Below are positions 14,137 through 20,966 of a stretch of 20,966 nucleotides of DNA, one piece after another. The position numbers were made by a program, and so were the translations under genes. The notes beneath the pieces were generated by a model, which did not search any database, was not told the origin of the DNA, and saw only the letters and a program-made list of their open reading frames with translations. Origin of the DNA: HGM04593 sp045634085. GTDB taxonomy: Bacteria > Bacteroidota > Bacteroidia > Bacteroidales > Bacteroidaceae. The stretch covers positions 1 to 20,966 of the forward strand of contig JAZQZM010000014.1 in assembly GCA_045634085.1 (NCBI GenBank), given 5' to 3'. Position 1 is the stretch's first letter. Each line of letters opens with the position of its first letter.

Positions 14137-15089
14137 CTCTTCTGCTCTTTAAGGTCAATGACATATGTGTCGTACACTACACCTCGCCCGCCAAGTCTCT
14201 CCTTGTAGGCGATGAGTCCGCTGTTGAGGTAATGCCCTCCGTCCTCTACCGATATGCCGAAATCGAAGAACTCCTTCTCTTTGAAACGTTCGTTGATGAG
14301 ATGTTCATACAGGTGGTCGAGTGCACTCATGCGGCGTCCCTCGTCTGTTGTGCCGCTGTACTGCATGTGAACTACCTTGTCGGTGATGAACAGTACAGTA
14401 CCGCCCAGCATGTTGTTCTCTTCGTCAGTTACGTAAGTGAGCATGATGTTATTTGGAAACCGTTCCTTGAGAAGTGTTATCTCATTCAAAGAGTGTACGG
14501 GGGTTACACCGTATTTGCTCTGTAGTCTGCTCTCGAGCACGTTCCAGAATGCAGCGAAGTTATCGTCCTCCACGATGCGCAGTCTGTTCCTGACGGCACC
14601 GGTGAGCTTGCGCCTGCCGCTTATGGACATTGGTGCGCCAAGTGGCAATGCTGATGAGATCTTGCGTTCGGCAAGCCTGGCGTTGTTGCGGAACAGTGCA
14701 TACAGGTCCTCTTCGCAAGGGTAACTGTGATAAATGTGCGGTGTGGGCTTGTATATGAATGTGGTTGCTTCTGTCTTGGAACGGATGAACTCCAGTAGCA
14801 TGCCGAACATCTCAAGAACCTCTTCGGCGCTGACGCCTTTTCCTGTGAGCAGGCCGCCGTATGTAAGACCGTTGTGTGAACAGAAACAGTTCTCCTTTAT
14901 GTGTGCCGGTAACAGGGCGGCAGGCTCGTCGCCTCGGTAGAACATCAGTGAGCAGTCGGCAAAGCGGTCGGCATGGTAGTCCATGTATCCGCGCTTGTGA
15001 AGGAATGTACCGTTGCGGCTTGCGTCCACAAGGCTGTCCCACTCCTTGGCATGTATTGACGTGTATTGTTCAATCCTCAGTCCTTTCAT
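14133..15089 (-). CDS. FemAB/GNAT-like acyltransferase
   Basis: The 318-residue protein lacks a signal peptide and looks like two related GNAT-type lobes. The first (about 5-130) contains NGTFLHKRGYMDYHADRF and NGLTYGGLL. The second (about 150-300) contains RNRLRI, NNMLGGTVLFI, VHMQYSGTTDEGR and FFDFGISVEDGG. The GGTVLFI and YSGT-then-(A)LDHLYEHLI layout is that of FemAB/BioF2-like acetyltransferase domains, which use aminoacyl-tRNA or acyl-CoA donors. It lies between an FdtA-like isomerase and a sugar aminotransferase, overlapping both by 4 bases. The likely job is therefore N-acylation of the new amino sugar. The canonical acetyltransferase at this step (FdtC type) is a hexapeptide-repeat protein, which this is not. 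The donor is unknown. Confidence 0.7.
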   Translation of the reverse strand: MKGLRIEQYTSIHAKEWDSLVDASRNGTFLHKRGYMDYHADRFADCSLMFYRGDEPAALLPAHIKENCFCSHNGLTYGGLLTGKGVSAEEVLEMFGMLLEFIRSKTEATTFIYKPTPHIYHSYPCEEDLYALFRNNARLAERKISSALPLGAPMSISGRRKLTGAVRNRLRIVEDDNFAAFWNVLESRLQSKYGVTPVHSLNEITLLKERFPNNIMLTYVTDEENNMLGGTVLFITDKVVHMQYSGTTDEGRRMSALDHLYEHLINERFKEKEFFDFGISVEDGGHYLNSGLIAYKERLGGRGVVYDTYVIDLKEQKR

Positions 15090-15472
15090 TTGCCAATGTG
15101 TTGCAGGAATTCTTCGTATGAATTAATATAGGCAGTTTCGTCGTAGGAGTGCGATGCAAGTACAAGCAGCACCGCGTCGGGGGAGAAGTTTCTTATCTCG
15201 TCCCATGTGTCGGGCGGAATGAGCAGGCCTTTCTCCCTGGAATCCAGCAGGTATGTGCGTCGTCCGTCTTTGTCCTCGAGTGTTATCTCCACGCTGCCAT
15301 TGACGGCTATAACATACTCCGATGATATCTTGTTTGAGTGCCAGCCGCGTTCTTCACCTTGTGGAACGCCATGTATCCAGTAGACACGCTGTATCTTGAA
15401 GGGCACTTCATGCCCCTCTTCAACAATGGTAAGGCTGCCGCGGCTGTCGGTATGTGTCTTTAACTTGTCCAT
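15086..15472 (-). CDS. FdtA/WxcM-like dTDP-sugar 3,4-ketoisomerase (cupin)
   Basis: The 128-residue cupin matches the sugar 3,4-ketoisomerase family: SRGSLTIVEE, PFKIQRVYWI, GSVEITLED, KGLLIPPDTWDEIRNFSPDA and VLLVLASHSYDETAYI. Such enzymes convert dTDP-4-keto-6-deoxyglucose to the 3-keto form before amination. Tyr31 is kept. The family segment RGxHAHK reads RGWHSNK, so the first His (His45) is present but the second is Asn47. It is the first gene of the cassette, and its TGA overlaps the next ATG. No rmlA or rmlB is in the window, so the substrate must come from elsewhere. A regulatory or acyl-binding role for this variant is possible. Confidence 0.82.
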   Translation of the reverse strand: MDKLKTHTDSRGSLTIVEEGHEVPFKIQRVYWIHGVPQGEERGWHSNKISSEYVIAVNGSVEITLEDKDGRRTYLLDSREKGLLIPPDTWDEIRNFSPDAVLLVLASHSYDETAYINSYEEFLQHIGK

Positions 15473-15506
15473 ATTGTATACAGTGTACTGTTGGCTGTGA
15501 CTCTAC

Positions 15507-15526
15507 GCAAAAATAAGTATTTTTGC
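15507..15526. promoter_or_regulatory. Perfect 20-bp dyad carrying the -7 element of the sugar cassette
   Basis: GCAAAAATA and TATTTTTGC flank a 2-base AG centre. On the minus strand TATTTTTG (15515-15508) fits the -7 consensus. A weak -33-like TTGG lies 20 bases upstream (15539-15536). It lies 35 bases before the ketoisomerase ATG. The same -7 box occurs on the plus strand because of the symmetry. It could be a promoter with an overlapping operator. Confidence 0.5.
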
Positions 15527-15588
15527 TTATCGTTGCCAATTATTTGCAATAAACATTTGCCTTTGTCTGTGCAAAAGGTGCAGCCTGC

Positions 15589-16209
15589 CTAAAAAAGTCC
15601 GATGGCATGTGCGTTTGAGCATATTTGTGCAGCGAGTTGCTCTACGCCGGTCTCTTTTATTGTTGCAATGCGCCTGTACGTCTCAATTATTGGCACAGTG
15701 CTTTCGTCGCTTTCGATAAGTAGTCTGTCGAGTGGAATGGACCGGGCGCATTCGGGGTTGAAGTGCTCGCCGAGTGATATGTAGAATCCGGCTTTTGTGA
15801 GTTGTTCGGCCATTTGTGTCTTGCCGCGGAATCCGTGTATTATCCACGCCTGTGCGGGGTTGCACTCCTTGCGTATGGCAAGGACTTCTTCATACGCCTT
15901 CACGCAGTGTATAATGAGGGGAAGATGTGCTTTTTCGGCTAGTTCTGCGTGTGCCAGGAAAATCACCTTCTGTAAAGTAATGTCGGCGGTAGATTTAAGC
16001 TTGTCTATTCCGCACTCGCCAATGGCAACGCAGTTGCTGTTGCCAAGCAGTTCTTCTATGGTTCTTAGTCTCTCCTGCCAGTTGCCTGTAATGTCCCATG
16101 GATGTATGCCTGCCGAGAATCGTCTTTCTGTATCATATGGCGGACAATTCAGTATGGCAGTATCCGGGTTTGTATCAATGTTGTGTGTGTGGATATCGAT
16201 GAGGACCAT
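15589..16209 (-). CDS. TatD-family metal-dependent hydrolase
   Basis: TatD proteins are two-metal amidohydrolase-fold enzymes, several of them 3'-exonucleases. The 206-residue protein has the metal ligands in order: His7 and His9 (DIHTH), Glu65 (AIGECGID), His101 (IIHCVKAYEE), His125 (WIIHGFRG) and Asp168 (LLIESDES). SAGIHPWD (32-39) is a further family mark. It is shorter than the roughly 260-residue E. coli TatD, with loops reduced rather than catalytic parts lost. It starts 11 bases after yidD and is the last gene of the rnpA-yidD-tatD group. The start ATG gives MVLIDIHTHN, placing the metal motif at the expected N-terminal spot. Confidence 0.9.
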   Translation of the reverse strand: MVLIDIHTHNIDTNPDTAILNCPPYDTERRFSAGIHPWDITGNWQERLRTIEELLGNSNCVAIGECGIDKLKSTADITLQKVIFLAHAELAEKAHLPLIIHCVKAYEEVLAIRKECNPAQAWIIHGFRGKTQMAEQLTKAGFYISLGEHFNPECARSIPLDRLLIESDESTVPIIETYRRIATIKETGVEQLAAQICSNAHAIGLF

Positions 16210-16220
16210 TGCGCTAGACT

Positions 16221-16442
16221 TTATGGTACGGGGTCATATCCTGAACCGCCCCAAGGGTGACAGCGCAGTATACGCCTTGTGGCGAGATACAGCCCCTTGA
16301 ACGGGCCGTGCTTGGTGATTGCCTCAATGGCATATTGTGAACATGTGGGGGTAAACCTGCATGACGGTGGTGTCATGGGGGAAATGCATAGCTGGTAGAA
16401 CCTTATGGGCAGGACAAGTATTCTGGTAAGCACTCTTTTCAT
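16221..16442 (-). CDS. yidD: Membrane protein insertion efficiency factor
   Basis: YidD is a small amphipathic inner-membrane-associated protein that assists YidC-dependent insertion. The 73-residue product has the whole family pattern: LPIRFYQLCISPMTPPSCRF, TPTCSQYAIEAITKHGPFKG, RRILRCHPWGGSGYDPVP with three conserved Cys. Its ATG overlaps the rnpA stop by 4 bases, the usual rnpA-yidD arrangement. Confidence 0.96.
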   Translation of the reverse strand: MKRVLTRILVLPIRFYQLCISPMTPPSCRFTPTCSQYAIEAITKHGPFKGLYLATRRILRCHPWGGSGYDPVP

Positions 16443-16831
16443 TCCAGTCCGTTCTTCTTTATTATACCGTCGAGCAGCTTCTCCATCTTGCGCTTTATGA
16501 ATGATGTGCTGTTGTGACGGGTGTCGATATACAGTATTGCAACAGCCATCTTCTTCCCTTTGTTCTGCAGTGCGGCAACAAAGGGGTGTTTGCTTGTGCG
16601 GTAAGCCTCCCTTATGCGTCTTTTGACAAGGTTGCGGTCTACTGCATGGCGGAACCTCTTTTTTGCAACGCTGATGAGTATGGCAGCTTGTGGCTCCTGC
16701 TCTTCCGTTTCTTGCTCAATGAACACAGCACGCAGCGGAAAGGCTGTAACCGATGCTCCCTCGGCGTACAGTTTCTCGATTGTCTTCTTGCTCTTGAGAT
16801 GTTCTTTTAAAGGGAAAGTGTTGCGTTGCAT
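16439..16831 (-). CDS. rnpA: Ribonuclease P protein component
   Basis: RnpA binds the RNase P RNA and the 5' leader of pre-tRNAs. The 130-residue basic protein starts with FPLKEHLKSKKTIEKLYAEG and carries the RNR signature in AVDRNLVKRRIREAYR (about 63-78), preceded by ILISVAKKRFRHA. Length is close to typical for Bacteroidota. It is separated from hemD by a strong terminator with only 35 bases left before the ATG, and no promoter is visible there. Transcription may depend on partial read-through. A small GCCTG/CAGGC hairpin lies in the leader (16849-16862). Confidence 0.95.
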   Translation of the reverse strand: MQRNTFPLKEHLKSKKTIEKLYAEGASVTAFPLRAVFIEQETEEQEPQAAILISVAKKRFRHAVDRNLVKRRIREAYRTSKHPFVAALQNKGKKMAVAILYIDTRHNSTSFIKRKMEKLLDGIIKKNGLE

Positions 16832-16866
16832 TGTGCTATGCTGTGTATGCCTGTGGGCAGGCGTTT

Positions 16867-16899
16867 AAAAAAGATGGCGACCAAAAGTCTGGTCGCCAT
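16867..16899 (-). terminator. Intrinsic terminator between hemD and rnpA
   Basis: On the minus strand, a perfect 10-bp stem ATGGCGACCA/TGGTCGCCAT (16899-16890 and 16883-16874) with a 6-nt loop is followed by C and six T residues (16872-16867). It begins 15 bases after the hemD stop. Confidence 0.9.
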
Positions 16900-16913
16900 G
16901 TAGTATTCAGTTC

Positions 16914-17654
16914 TTATTTGTTTGCTGTGAGGTAGGCGTCCAAGGCTGCCGGCATGTTCGTTGCCGTGGCTGTTGGCGCTTCAAGGTCAAGACGCAGATT
17001 CTGTTCCTTGATACATGCCGCAGTCACATTGCCGAAACATGCAATCAGCTGCTCGCCCTGCTCGTAGTCGGGTACGTTCTTCTTGAGTGACTCGATACCG
17101 TGAGGACTGAAGAAGATAAGCATGTCGAACGATTTGATATACTCAGGGGCAATCTCTGTGCTCACTGTACGGTACATCTCGGCCTGTGAGTGCTTGATCT
17201 CGTATTTGTCGAGCAAGGCGTTTATCTCGCTGTTGTGTACGTTTGATGTAGGCACGAAGAACTTCTCGGTCTTGTGCTTCGCGAACAGCGGTTCAAGGTC
17301 CTGTATGTGACCGTTGCCGAAGAATACCTTACGCTTGCGGTACTGGGTATATTTCTGTATGTAGAGTGATATTGTTTCCGAGAGACAGAAGTACTTCATG
17401 TCATCGGGGATTGTCACTCTCAACTCCTTGCAGAGTGTAAAGAAGTGGTCAATGGAATGGCGTGAAAGGAATACGATTGCAGTGTGGTCAAGTATTGAAA
17501 CCTTCTGCTGACGGAACTCCTTTGCTGTCACTCCCTCTACCTTGATGAATGAACAGAAATCAATCTGCACGTTATGCTTCTCCGCAAGTTCAAAATATGG
17601 AGATTTTCCAGTGGCCGGTTTCGGCTGCGAAACCAAAATCTTACTTACCTTCAA
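16914..17654 (-). CDS. hemD: Uroporphyrinogen-III synthase family protein
   Basis: HemD closes hydroxymethylbilane to uroporphyrinogen III in tetrapyrrole synthesis; the family is very divergent. The 246-residue protein has the Bacteroidota form: KILVSQPKPATGKSPYFELA at the start, EFRQQKVSILDHTAIVFLSR, VPTSNVHNSEINALLDKY, MYRTVS and MLIFFSPHGIESLKKN. The start is TTG at 17654-17652. The frame has no ATG between the upstream stop and residue 99, and TTG fits the usual first residue. It begins 4 bases after the DUF4271 stop, suggesting coupling. Some Bacteroidota relatives may not make haem de novo, so the activity is inferred from the family alone. Confidence 0.85.
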   Translation of the reverse strand: MKVSKILVSQPKPATGKSPYFELAEKHNVQIDFCSFIKVEGVTAKEFRQQKVSILDHTAIVFLSRHSIDHFFTLCKELRVTIPDDMKYFCLSETISLYIQKYTQYRKRKVFFGNGHIQDLEPLFAKHKTEKFFVPTSNVHNSEINALLDKYEIKHSQAEMYRTVSTEIAPEYIKSFDMLIFFSPHGIESLKKNVPDYEQGEQLIACFGNVTAACIKEQNLRLDLEAPTATATNMPAALDAYLTANK

Positions 17655-17658
17655 TGTC

Positions 17659-18354
17659 CTAGATTTTTGTTGTTATAAATTCGCTTAGCTGTAGTGAATA
17701 TTTCCACACCATTGCCATGGGTAGAAATTCAAGTGCGCAAAGATACAAAAAAATCTCCAAATAGTTGCTTTTTGTGGTAAAAATGATTTTGATTAGTCCA
17801 CTTGTTATAGTGTATACATAGGCTATTGCTGTCAAAATGATATAAAAATTGACAATATTTAAAGATATTGTAGGAATGAATATAAGGACAATTGCAGCGG
17901 GTGTCAAAGCAAATCCCAACAGTTTTATTGTAAAGAAATATAGATTGTCCCACTCCTGCATCTGTTTCTTTGTATAGAGTATGCTGTTGGTAATTGCGTA
18001 TACGGCACGTTTGAGTATGAGGAACAGCAGGAACGATGCTGCATATGCTCCAAAGAAGAGCAGCGGTTCCCTTTCAATGCCTGCAGCAGTGTATTCCCGC
18101 ATCTCGCACATCGTTATCACTGTTAGGTAGAATGTGCTCTGCGCATACATCAGGGCATTGCATATTTTTGTTATGTGCGTCCTGTCGTTGAACGGTGTTG
18201 ACTTGTGCCTGTAGTACAGCAGTCCCTTTGTGCGTTCAACAATGCTCGGCCCGTTCATCAGGATCACATAGGCCATGCCTATTATATTTATGATGAAAAG
18301 CAACATGATGACATTGTCCGTTGCCATGCTGTATGGTGCTGGAGCCGATGTCAT
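17659..18354 (-). CDS. DUF4271 domain membrane protein
   Basis: The 231-residue integral membrane protein has about six to seven hydrophobic segments and no obvious catalytic motif. It resembles the Bacteroidota DUF4271 proteins that commonly precede hemD. TKKQMQEWDNLYFFTIKLLG and the tail segment LYLCALEFLPMAMVWKY are landmark-like segments. I set the start at the ATG at 18354 rather than further upstream. This ATG overlaps the stop of the LOG gene in a 4-base ATGA, and residues upstream of it would run inside that gene. The function is unknown. Confidence 0.8.
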   Translation of the reverse strand: MTSAPAPYSMATDNVIMLLFIINIIGMAYVILMNGPSIVERTKGLLYYRHKSTPFNDRTHITKICNALMYAQSTFYLTVITMCEMREYTAAGIEREPLLFFGAYAASFLLFLILKRAVYAITNSILYTKKQMQEWDNLYFFTIKLLGFALTPAAIVLIFIPTISLNIVNFYIILTAIAYVYTITSGLIKIIFTTKSNYLEIFLYLCALEFLPMAMVWKYSLQLSEFITTKI

Positions 18355-18935
18355 AGTGCTGCGTATTTCCTTACCGATACATCCCAGCGCGGGGTTTTCC
18401 TTATTATCTCCAAAGCTTCCTCGGGCGTTGAGGCCACACTCCATATCTTGCCATGTATCTCGCCCATGAAACGTTCCTCAATGGCTTTCTCCAGCTGTGC
18501 TATGAAGTGGTCGTAGTAACCGTTGATGTTGAGGATCACTATGGGGTTAAAGTAGAGTCCCAACTGCTTCCATGTGATTATTTCACTAAGTTCCTCAATG
18601 GTGCCGCAACCGCCGGGCAATGCAATTACCGCATCGCTGAGGTCGGCCATCGTCTGCTTGCGTTCATGCATGCTCCCGGTTATGCGCAGTTCGGTGAGCC
18701 CGGTATGGTGCCAGTTCTGGTCGACCATGAACTGGGGAATCACTCCAATTGCCTTGCCACCGTTATCGAGTGCGCCGTCCTCAACCATGCGCATGAGCCC
18801 GATGCCTCCTGCGCCGGTAATTATAGTAATACCCTCCTTGGCAAGCAGCGTCCCAAGTTCATATGCTGTGTCGCCGTATACCTCGGCAGCCTTGTTGCTC
18901 GATGCGCAGTATATGCAGATATTGTTTATTTCCAT
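18351..18935 (-). CDS. LOG family protein (TIGR00730 Rossmann-fold, putative cytokinin-type nucleoside monophosphate phosphoribohydrolase)
   Basis: LOG-type enzymes release a base from nucleoside 5'-monophosphates. The 194-residue protein has the signature PGGCGTIEELSE (about 107-118) with the catalytic Glu. It also has the N-terminal Rossmann segment ICIYCASSN, the glycine loop TGAGGIGLMRMVEDGAL and SMHERKQTMADLSDA. TWKQLGLYFNPIVILN also fits. The length is the usual 190 or so. It heads the run that includes DUF4271 and hemD. The natural substrate in this phylum is unclear. Confidence 0.92.
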   Translation of the reverse strand: MEINNICIYCASSNKAAEVYGDTAYELGTLLAKEGITIITGAGGIGLMRMVEDGALDNGGKAIGVIPQFMVDQNWHHTGLTELRITGSMHERKQTMADLSDAVIALPGGCGTIEELSEIITWKQLGLYFNPIVILNINGYYDHFIAQLEKAIEERFMGEIHGKIWSVASTPEEALEIIRKTPRWDVSVRKYAAL

Positions 18936-18981
18936 ATCCGGTTCTTCATTTTAAACCATTACTGGGTGATACCCCTTGCTT

Positions 18982-19014
18982 GAACCAAATACAAAATTAA
19001 TATAAATATGGTTC
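18982..19014 (-). promoter_or_regulatory. Inverted repeat around a -7 promoter element of the LOG operon
   Basis: GAACCAAAT (18982-18990) and ATATGGTTC (19006-19014) pair at eight of nine positions. Between them the minus strand reads TAATTTTG (18999-18992), a perfect -7 element. No good -33 box is seen at 19 bases. The layout suggests a promoter with a flanking operator. Start would be near 18985, about 50 bases before the ATG. Confidence 0.45.
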
Positions 19015-19110
19015 ATATCATTTATATCTTTATGCTTTTTCCTTTTGTCTCAGTTTATTGATTCTATTTGTAATATACTATACGTTTTTGTAAACATACA
19101 ATATTATTGT

Positions 19111-20966
19111 CTATTGCTTTTGTTTTGATAATAATTCTTTGATTTTCTTTTTAGTGATAAGCGTGTTCTGGTGTTGCTCTCCCAGCACATTCTCCCAAAT
19201 TTTTAGTGCCATGTTGTAGTATTCCAGTGCCTTGTCATATTCCCCTTGGTTGCTGTATGTTTGACCAATGTTATTGTACAACGTCGCCATATCGGGGTGT
19301 TGCTCTCCCAGCACTTTCTCTCTAATTTTTAGTGCCATGTTGTAGTATTCCAGTGCTTTGTCATAATTCCCTTGGTCGCTGTATGCACGACCAATGTTGT
19401 TGTACAACGTCGCCATATTGGGGTGCTGCTTTCCCAGCACATTCTTGCAGATTTCAAGTGTCTTATAGTAGTATTCCAATGCCTTGTCATAATTTCCTTG
19501 GTAGTTGTATACGCAACCAATGTTATTGTACGACGTCGCCATATAGGGGTGCTGCTCTCCCAACACTTTCTTTATTATTCCCAGTGCTTTGCAGTAGTGT
19601 TCCAGTGCCTTGTCATAATTCCCTTGGTCACTGTATGCCTGACCAATGTTATTGTACGATATTGCTACATCGGGGTGCTGTTCTCCTAGCACTATTATAT
19701 TTATTTTTAGTGCCATGTTGTGGTATTCCAGCGCCTTGTCATACTCCCCTTGTTCGCTGTATACATGACCAATGTTGTTGTACAATGTTGCCATATTGGG
19801 GTGCTGCTCTCCCAGCACTTTTATCACTATTTCCAGTGCCATGTTGAAGTATTCCAGTGCCTTGTCATAAATCCTTTGGTCACTGTATGCCTGACCAATG
19901 TTATTGTACGATATTGCTACATCGGGGTGCTGTTCTCCCAGCACTATTATCTCTATTTCCAGTGCCATCTTGAAGTATTTCAGTGCCTTGTCGTATTTTC
20001 CTTGGTCGCTGTATGCCTGACCAATGTTATTGTACGACGTCGCCACATCGGGGTGCTGTTCTCCCAGCACTATTATCTCTATTTCCAGTGCCATGTTGAA
20101 GTATTTCAGCGCCTTGTCGTATTTTCCTTGGTCGCTGTATGCCTGACCAATGTTATTGTACGACGTCGCCACATCGGGGTGCAGCACTCCCAGTACATTC
20201 TCCTGAATTTTTAGTGCCATGTTGTAGTATTCCAGCGCTTTGTCATAATTCCCTAGATAGTTATATACGCTACCAATGTTATTGTACGATATCGCCACAT
20301 CGGGGTGCTGCTCTCCCAGTGCATTCTCCCCAAAATTCAGCGCCATGTTGTAGTATTCCAGTGCCTTGTCATAAATCCCTTGCTCGCTGTATACATGACC
20401 AATGTTATTGTACAACGCCGCAATCCATTCACTTTCTTCTTCAAATTGTATAAAGGATTGCCTTAAGCTTCTTTCGTAATATTTGAGTGCATCGTTGTAC
20501 CGTGCTTGGTAGTTGTCAATGAAAAATCCGGCCTGGTTTGTCCATTCTACGTTTGTCGTGTCAAGGCTTGCACGCAATTCAATGTAGTGTGCAGCAGAGT
20601 CGTTCATATGCCGCATATTGAAGTTCTCGAAATAGCTGTAGCAACGTCTTGCAAGTTCCTCGTTGTCGTGGCCGTGTACAGCCTCTGCATGCTTAAGTTC
20701 TTCCCTTTTATGTTTTATCTCTTCTCCTCTCCTCAGTTGTTCTTCTACCTGGCTGTTTACGTCTCCTCTTGTCTTTAGCAAAGAGTCAGCCTTAGTAAGT
20801 TCTCCCTGCTCAATGTAGCTGTTTACCAGCCTGTAGAACTCATCCATCTGGTCGTAGTCTAAGGTTGAGTAGCGTTTGGCCATCTCGCTTATGAGCTTTT
20901 CGTTGCTCTCCTGGTCGGCATACAGTTTCTGCAGTGCCTGTTGATATTCCTGTTGTGAAATTCTGT
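19111..20966 (-). CDS. TPR repeat protein, kinesin-light-chain type (5' end outside the window)
   Basis: The frame stays open to the right edge, reading ISQQEYQQALQKLYADQESN before the Met at 20883, so the gene is probably partial and that Met internal. The visible N-terminal part (about 110 residues) is charged and helical, with KLISEMAKRYSTLDYDQMDE and a coiled-coil-like EEQLRRGEEIKHKREELKHA. A degenerate TPR precedes ten 42-residue repeats of the form YNNIGxxYSxQGxYDKALEY-YxxALxI-LGEQHPDxA. It ends in a basic tail (KKKIKELLSKQKQ). Such TPR_12 arrays form a superhelical binding surface for proteins or peptides. In Bacteroidota similar arrays often sit in lipoproteins, sensor proteins or proteins with N-terminal regulatory domains, so the missing start would decide its place. 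No terminator is obvious downstream. Confidence 0.88.
   Translation of the reverse strand, partial: RISQQEYQQALQKLYADQESNEKLISEMAKRYSTLDYDQMDEFYRLVNSYIEQGELTKADSLLKTRGDVNSQVEEQLRRGEEIKHKREELKHAEAVHGHDNEELARRCYSYFENFNMRHMNDSAAHYIELRASLDTTNVEWTNQAGFFIDNYQARYNDALKYYERSLRQSFIQFEEESEWIAALYNNIGHVYSEQGIYDKALEYYNMALNFGENALGEQHPDVAISYNNIGSVYNYLGNYDKALEYYNMALKIQENVLGVLHPDVATSYNNIGQAYSDQGKYDKALKYFNMALEIEIIVLGEQHPDVATSYNNIGQAYSDQGKYDKALKYFKMALEIEIIVLGEQHPDVAISYNNIGQAYSDQRIYDKALEYFNMALEIVIKVLGEQHPNMATLYNNIGHVYSEQGEYDKALEYHNMALKINIIVLGEQHPDVAISYNNIGQAYSDQGNYDKALEHYCKALGIIKKVLGEQHPYMATSYNNIGCVYNYQGNYDKALEYYYKTLEICKNVLGKQHPNMATLYNNIGRAYSDQGNYDKALEYYNMALKIREKVLGEQHPDMATLYNNIGQTYSNQGEYDKALEYYNMALKIWENVLGEQHQNTLITKKKIKELLSKQKQ
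19159..20418 (-). repeat. Ten tandem 126-bp TPR-coding repeats
   Basis: Exactly 1260 bases hold ten in-frame 126-base units. Neighbouring units at 20041-20166 and 19915-20040 differ at only four positions by eye, which points to recent duplication or gene conversion within the array. Outer units are more divergent. Confidence 0.92.

Noticed and set aside
18355..18444. Longer N-terminus for the DUF4271 protein
   Set aside because: The extra 30 residues lie inside the LOG gene; the ATGA overlap at 18351-18354 is the more natural start.
19332..20453. Several plus-strand ORFs opposite the TPR array
   Set aside because: They arise because the 126-base period preserves open antisense frames; the Cys/His-rich repeats mirror the TPR code.

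Overview
The window reads as a chromosome segment from a member of the Bacteroidales (Bacteroidota, Prevotella/Bacteroides-like). The support is the rpoA-rplQ ribosomal operon end, promoters that fit the Bacteroidota consensus TTTG-N19-TAnnTTTG, few Shine-Dalgarno sequences, a lipoprotein with an acidic run after the lipobox Cys, a Fibrobacter-type paralogous domain, a DUF4271 gene beside hemD, and a Na+-NQR operon. No phage, transposase, integrase or CRISPR array is visible.

Layout. Positions 1-630 hold the rpoA 3' end, rplQ and a strong terminator. A gene-free stretch (about 570-1168) carries a consensus promoter and a 22-unit AC dinucleotide tract in the presumed 5' leader of a surface lipoprotein gene (1169-2317). 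Next is a complete nqrABCDEF operon (2557-8668) with its own promoter and a 22-bp-stem terminator. Its NqrC carries an N-terminal rubredoxin-like zinc/iron-ribbon domain fused ahead of the membrane anchor, the most unusual feature of the window. A decayed GyrI-like remnant and a perfect 38-bp palindrome lie between the operon and a minus-strand PlsC-like acyltransferase. A plus-strand cluster then encodes a GATE-family membrane protein, MTA/SAH nucleosidase and LuxS (10344-12720), ending in a palindromic terminator. That terminator abuts a minus-strand tRNA-Gln-like gene whose anticodon stem is mismatched.

From 13033 onward all genes are on the minus strand. An overlapping three-gene cassette (FdtA-like ketoisomerase, FemAB/GNAT-like acyltransferase, DegT-type aminotransferase) looks like a route to an N-acylated 3-amino-3,6-dideoxyhexose for a surface glycan. 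Upstream of it lies a housekeeping run, LOG protein - DUF4271 - hemD - (terminator) - rnpA - yidD - tatD. The window ends inside a long TPR protein with ten 42-residue kinesin-light-chain-type repeats.

Functionally, the Nqr complex couples NADH oxidation to Na+ export. MtnN and LuxS detoxify S-adenosylhomocysteine and make the AI-2 precursor. RnpA, YidD and HemD are core functions. The lipoprotein, sugar cassette and TPR protein are the variable, surface- or interaction-related part. Assignments rest on reading motifs by eye; no database search was run.
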